A program made the position numbers and the translations under genes. The notes beneath the pieces were generated by a model. That model worked only from the letters and a program-made list of their open reading frames with translations, made no database searches and was not told the origin of the DNA. A stretch of DNA of 64,000 nt from Candidatus Obscuribacterales bacterium (GTDB lineage: Bacteria; Cyanobacteriota; Vampirovibrionia; Obscuribacterales; Obscuribacteraceae). How positions within the stretch are numbered: the stretch's first letter is position 1; every line of letters starts with the position of its first letter. Shown piece after piece: positions 61,727 to 64,000 of the stretch. Location: positions 124,001 to 188,000 of the forward strand of contig JAHBVO010000001.1 in assembly GCA_019637435.1 (NCBI GenBank), given 5' to 3'.

Positions 61727-62698
61727 CTAAACCAACTTTTCTCCTGCCCGTAGTTTAGCACTACGGGAGCGCACATTGGCAAGTACTTCTTCACCGGTAG
61801 CAACAACTGGTTTACGCGTAATTATCAGTAATTGCGACTTTTTGTTGCACGTGCAAAGTGGCTGCCTGGGCGGGCAAACGCAGCTTGTGGACTCACTTCT
61901 GAGAAATTGCTTAACCAGCCGATCTTCAAGCGAATGAAAAGTTATCACCACTAGCCGAGCGCCGGGTGCCAGCAGTGATACGGCGTCTTCTAAAAATTTT
62001 TCCAGGCTTTGAAGTTCTTCGTTAAGCGCGATGCGAATTGCCTGAAACGTACGCGTGGCTGGGTGTTTCGAAAATCCACCTTTTTCTCCGCGCCCCTTCT
62101 GTTTCTGAAATTTTCTCAATGTACTGGCGACTAAATCAGATAATTGCCGTGTTGTTTTTATTGGACGCTGCCGCACGATCGCGCGCGCGATTTGCCTTCC
62201 GAAGCGCTCCTCGCCGTATCGAAATATGATGTCAGCAAGTTCATTCTCGCTCAATGAATTGAGCAACTCTTCAGCCGTCATACCGCGCGATTGATCCATT
62301 CTCATATCGAGTGGTCCGTCGTTCATGAAACTAAAGCCCCTGTGGGGTTCGTCGAGCTGCATCGAAGACACGCCCAGGTCTGCCAGTATGCCACCGTCTA
62401 TGGTGTGTATATTCAAAGTGGCGAGTTCTTCTTTCATTCGGCTATAGTTTGAATGAATGAGTTTTACGTTATCCGGTACCAGACCTCGTAATCGTCCGAG
62501 GGCGTCGATGTCGCGGTCGATACCATATACAGTGCTGGTTGAGCCGGCACCGTGGGCGATGCTCAATAGATGTCCACCGGCGCCGGCCGTGGCATCAACG
62601 TATGTTTTACCTTCTTTTAGATTGAGCAGGTCCATGCTCTCTTTGAGCATGACTGGTATATGCGGAGGTGGTAGTTCCTGTTCGTTACTGTCGTTCAT
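61727..62698 (-). CDS. rsmH: 16S rRNA (cytosine(1402)-N(4))-methyltransferase
   Basis: 323 aa. It methylates C1402 of 16S rRNA and is the usual first gene of the division cluster. Key parts: HIPVMLKESMDLLNLKEGKT, the SAM motif YVDATAGAGGHLLSIAHGAG, the loop GILADLGVSSMQLDEPHRGF, and SFMNDGPLDMRMDQSRGMTA, IIFRYGEERFGRQIARAIVR, and LVVITFHSLEDRLVKQFLRS. Length and order are standard. AGGACAGA directly precedes the ATG at 62698. The next genes, ftsL-like and ftsI, follow on the same strand after short gaps; no mraZ gene is upstream. Confidence 0.97.
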   Translation of the reverse strand: MNDSNEQELPPPHIPVMLKESMDLLNLKEGKTYVDATAGAGGHLLSIAHGAGSTSTVYGIDRDIDALGRLRGLVPDNVKLIHSNYSRMKEELATLNIHTIDGGILADLGVSSMQLDEPHRGFSFMNDGPLDMRMDQSRGMTAEELLNSLSENELADIIFRYGEERFGRQIARAIVRQRPIKTTRQLSDLVASTLRKFQKQKGRGEKGGFSKHPATRTFQAIRIALNEELQSLEKFLEDAVSLLAPGARLVVITFHSLEDRLVKQFLRSESTSCVCPPRQPLCTCNKKSQLLIITRKPVVATGEEVLANVRSRSAKLRAGEKLV

Positions 62699-62878
62699 TC
62701 TGTCCTGATGGCTTCCTCGCTAACGGGTCAGTCTGTTTTTGTCGCGAGGTTTCGCCGCCACCCGTCGAGTGCAGCCGTAGCGGTATGTTGGAAGCATATC
62801 TTGTTTGCATCTGTAAATGCCGAAAGGGAGCTGCCTGCTGCAACTCCCCTTAACGTAACTACTCAATTGAATGTTCTC

Positions 62879-63361
62879 TTATCGTGCCGCTCTACGCCTT
62901 GATACGAAGTCGAAGTCCCAGCACATGAAGTAGATGGCTTGTATCGTCACGAGTCCTACGACAGCCGACAGGAGTGCGGGGCTGAGCCATTCCGGTCGTT
63001 CGGCCCAGATGTGCCCGTAATGGAACGCTCCGTTCAATGCCATAAGAGGAATCATAAACATGCAGACGATCGCAGCTAGCTGGCTCGCCGTAGCGGTCGT
63101 GCCTGCCCAGTGCCAGTGAAGACCATCCCACCAGTAGGTTGGGGCGATTTTGAAACCCATTCGGTTTGAAGGGTACAGGCAGCGACCGTTGCGCAGCGGA
63201 ACGAAGGAGCGCGAACAGCCATTACATTTCAGTGTTTCGGTCAATCCATACGTCTCCAGTACTCCGCAGTTGCAGCGGGGGCACGGGTAGCTCTGATTGA
63301 GTGCAATGACTTGCTGTCTGACGAGTTGTGATGTGTTATAGGAAGAATTGGAATTGAACAT
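62879..63361 (-). CDS. zinc-ribbon membrane protein, hypothetical
   Basis: 160 aa from an ATG at 63361. An N-terminal zinc ribbon is likely (CPRCNCGVLETYGLTETLKC followed by NGC gives paired Cys), then three hydrophobic segments (QLAAIVCMFMIPLMALNGAF; LSPALLSAVVGLVTIQAIYF), and a basic end (DFVSRRRAAR). Zinc-ribbon plus membrane helices is common in small bacterial proteins of unknown role. It lies upstream of rsmH with a gap of 180 bases, and diverges from dapF. Function is not recognised. Confidence 0.6.
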   Translation of the reverse strand: MFNSNSSYNTSQLVRQQVIALNQSYPCPRCNCGVLETYGLTETLKCNGCSRSFVPLRNGRCLYPSNRMGFKIAPTYWWDGLHWHWAGTTATASQLAAIVCMFMIPLMALNGAFHYGHIWAERPEWLSPALLSAVVGLVTIQAIYFMCWDFDFVSRRRAAR

Positions 63362-63722
63362 ATATCCAGCCTGATGAATGCGTGATATGCCTGATCCGAG
63401 CGAAAGCTATTCGCTGCGGGGGAGAATGTATGAATGCCGGAATATATCCTGGCAATTGATAGATACCCGGGTTTTATGCGCGTCCCTACAAGTCAAGAGG
63501 AATATTTAACAAATTTAATGCGACTGTTTCGAAAAAGCCGCAAATGCCCTGGTAGTTACCTTTGGTTTACAAGAGCAACATCTGCTCTCGGGAGGGTTTT
63601 GATGTATTGAAAGCATGTCCAAAGGAGCACTGTCGCCTTAGAGACTTTCAATTCTCTGACCATGTCAAGCTCAAGACGTTATAATCTCAAGGTTCTTTGG
63701 TTTCCTTTTGAGGCAGTTTCAT
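63362..63722. other. 361-base gap between divergent genes
   Basis: No gene or RNA was recognised between the zinc-ribbon gene and dapF. A small hairpin AGCGAA-AGCTA-TTCGCT occurs at 63399-63415. The right part holds the probable dapF promoter (63656-63685). Short frames on the plus strand from the middle of the gap do not resemble proteins. Confidence 0.5.
63656..63685 (+). promoter_or_regulatory. candidate promoter of dapF
   Basis: CTGACC (63656-63661) is followed after 18 bases by a perfect TATAAT (63680-63685), 37 bases before the proposed TTG start codon of dapF. The -35 matches consensus at four of six bases. Confidence 0.5.
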
Positions 63723-64000
63723 TTGCGCGCTCTTCTCCCCTTCACCAAATATCACGGTCTGGGGAATGACTTCGTCCTCATCGACGCAAGAGAGCTGGTC
63801 TTCGACCCGGCTCTGGCTCCGCTACTCGCCAACTGGAAGACCGTCGTACAAGAGCTTGCTCCACGACTGTGCGACAGGCACCATGGTGTTGGTGCCGATG
63901 GAATCATACTTGCCATGCCTCTTTATGGTGGGACGGAAACCGAGTCATTCGAGTCGCAATTTAAAAACCGCGGTAAAAAATCAATCGGTGAATTTCCAGC
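63723..64000 (+). CDS. dapF: diaminopimelate epimerase, N-terminal part (cut by window edge)
   Basis: 92 codons plus two bases are visible to the window edge. DapF converts LL- to meso-diaminopimelate for lysine and peptidoglycan. The N-terminal signature FTKYHGLGNDFVLIDARELV is clear, followed by PRLCDRHHGVGADGIILAMP, which is the conserved CDRxxGVGADGxxL motif. The start is a TTG at 63723 (LRALLPFTKYHG), with GAGG 9 bases upstream; no ATG is available in this frame nearby. The first catalytic Cys region lies beyond the window. Identification is firm although the gene is partial. Confidence 0.93.
   Translation, partial: MRALLPFTKYHGLGNDFVLIDARELVFDPALAPLLANWKTVVQELAPRLCDRHHGVGADGIILAMPLYGGTETESFESQFKNRGKKSIGEFP

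Overview
The window reads as chromosomal DNA from a heterotrophic, peptidoglycan-containing diderm-like bacterium with roughly balanced GC. Many Ser/Thr kinases with C-terminal leucine-rich repeats, a TIGR03067-like protein, TPR proteins, HU with a lysine/alanine tail, and the rimP-nusA-ylxR-infB-rbfA-truB order (ylxR is typical of Gram-positives and Cyanobacteriota) fit a non-photosynthetic cyanobacterial relative such as Obscuribacterales/Melainabacteria. This placement is inference from gene content; no rRNA or tRNA gene was seen.\n\nLayout. 1-6.8 kb (minus): a macroglobulin-like protein with a thioester motif, cut by the window edge, then an LRR kinase translationally coupled to a pseudokinase with pentapeptide repeats. 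6.9-9.1 kb: a ribbon-helix-helix regulator with a 26-bp perfect palindrome upstream, and small unknown proteins. 9.2-11.3 kb: dxr, upp and dodecin. 11.4-17.4 kb: a duplicated-domain protein, a second LRR kinase, thrS. 17.6-20.6 kb (plus): a compact three-gene operon of methyltransferase, FAD oxidoreductase and type III polyketide synthase, predicted to make a modified phenolic lipid or pyrone. 20.7-21.2 kb: a gene broken by a roughly 98-bp internal inversion. 21.3-23.4 kb: alkylation repair (ogt and an Ada-AlkA fusion). 23.5-25.2 kb: small stress or immunity-type proteins. 25.2-29.4 kb: a third LRR kinase, an alpha/beta hydrolase, mnmE.\n\n29.5-38.7 kb: HU, then the translation/transcription operon running leftwards (rimP, nusA, ylxR, infB, rbfA, truB, CPBP protease), and diverging from it ybeY and dgkA. 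38.7-47 kb: a Gly/Tyr/Arg-rich unknown protein, a FecCD-type metal/cobalamin ABC transporter without a binding protein, a cysteine desulfurase, an aldehyde dehydrogenase, a TPR protein. 47-50.1 kb: a TPR protein and an accessory patch with an AbiEi-like protein, an array of 51-bp hairpin repeats, and an sce7726-like nuclease-fold protein. 50-57 kb: a 5'-nucleotidase, several unknown proteins, a DUF4239 membrane protein. 57.2-62.7 kb (minus): cell-division/wall genes rsmH, ftsL-like, ftsI, murJ. The window ends inside dapF.\n\nThe least ordinary parts are the pseudokinase/kinase pair beside the thioester macroglobulin, the intragenic mini-inversion, the type III PKS operon, the RHH palindrome, and the hairpin repeat array.
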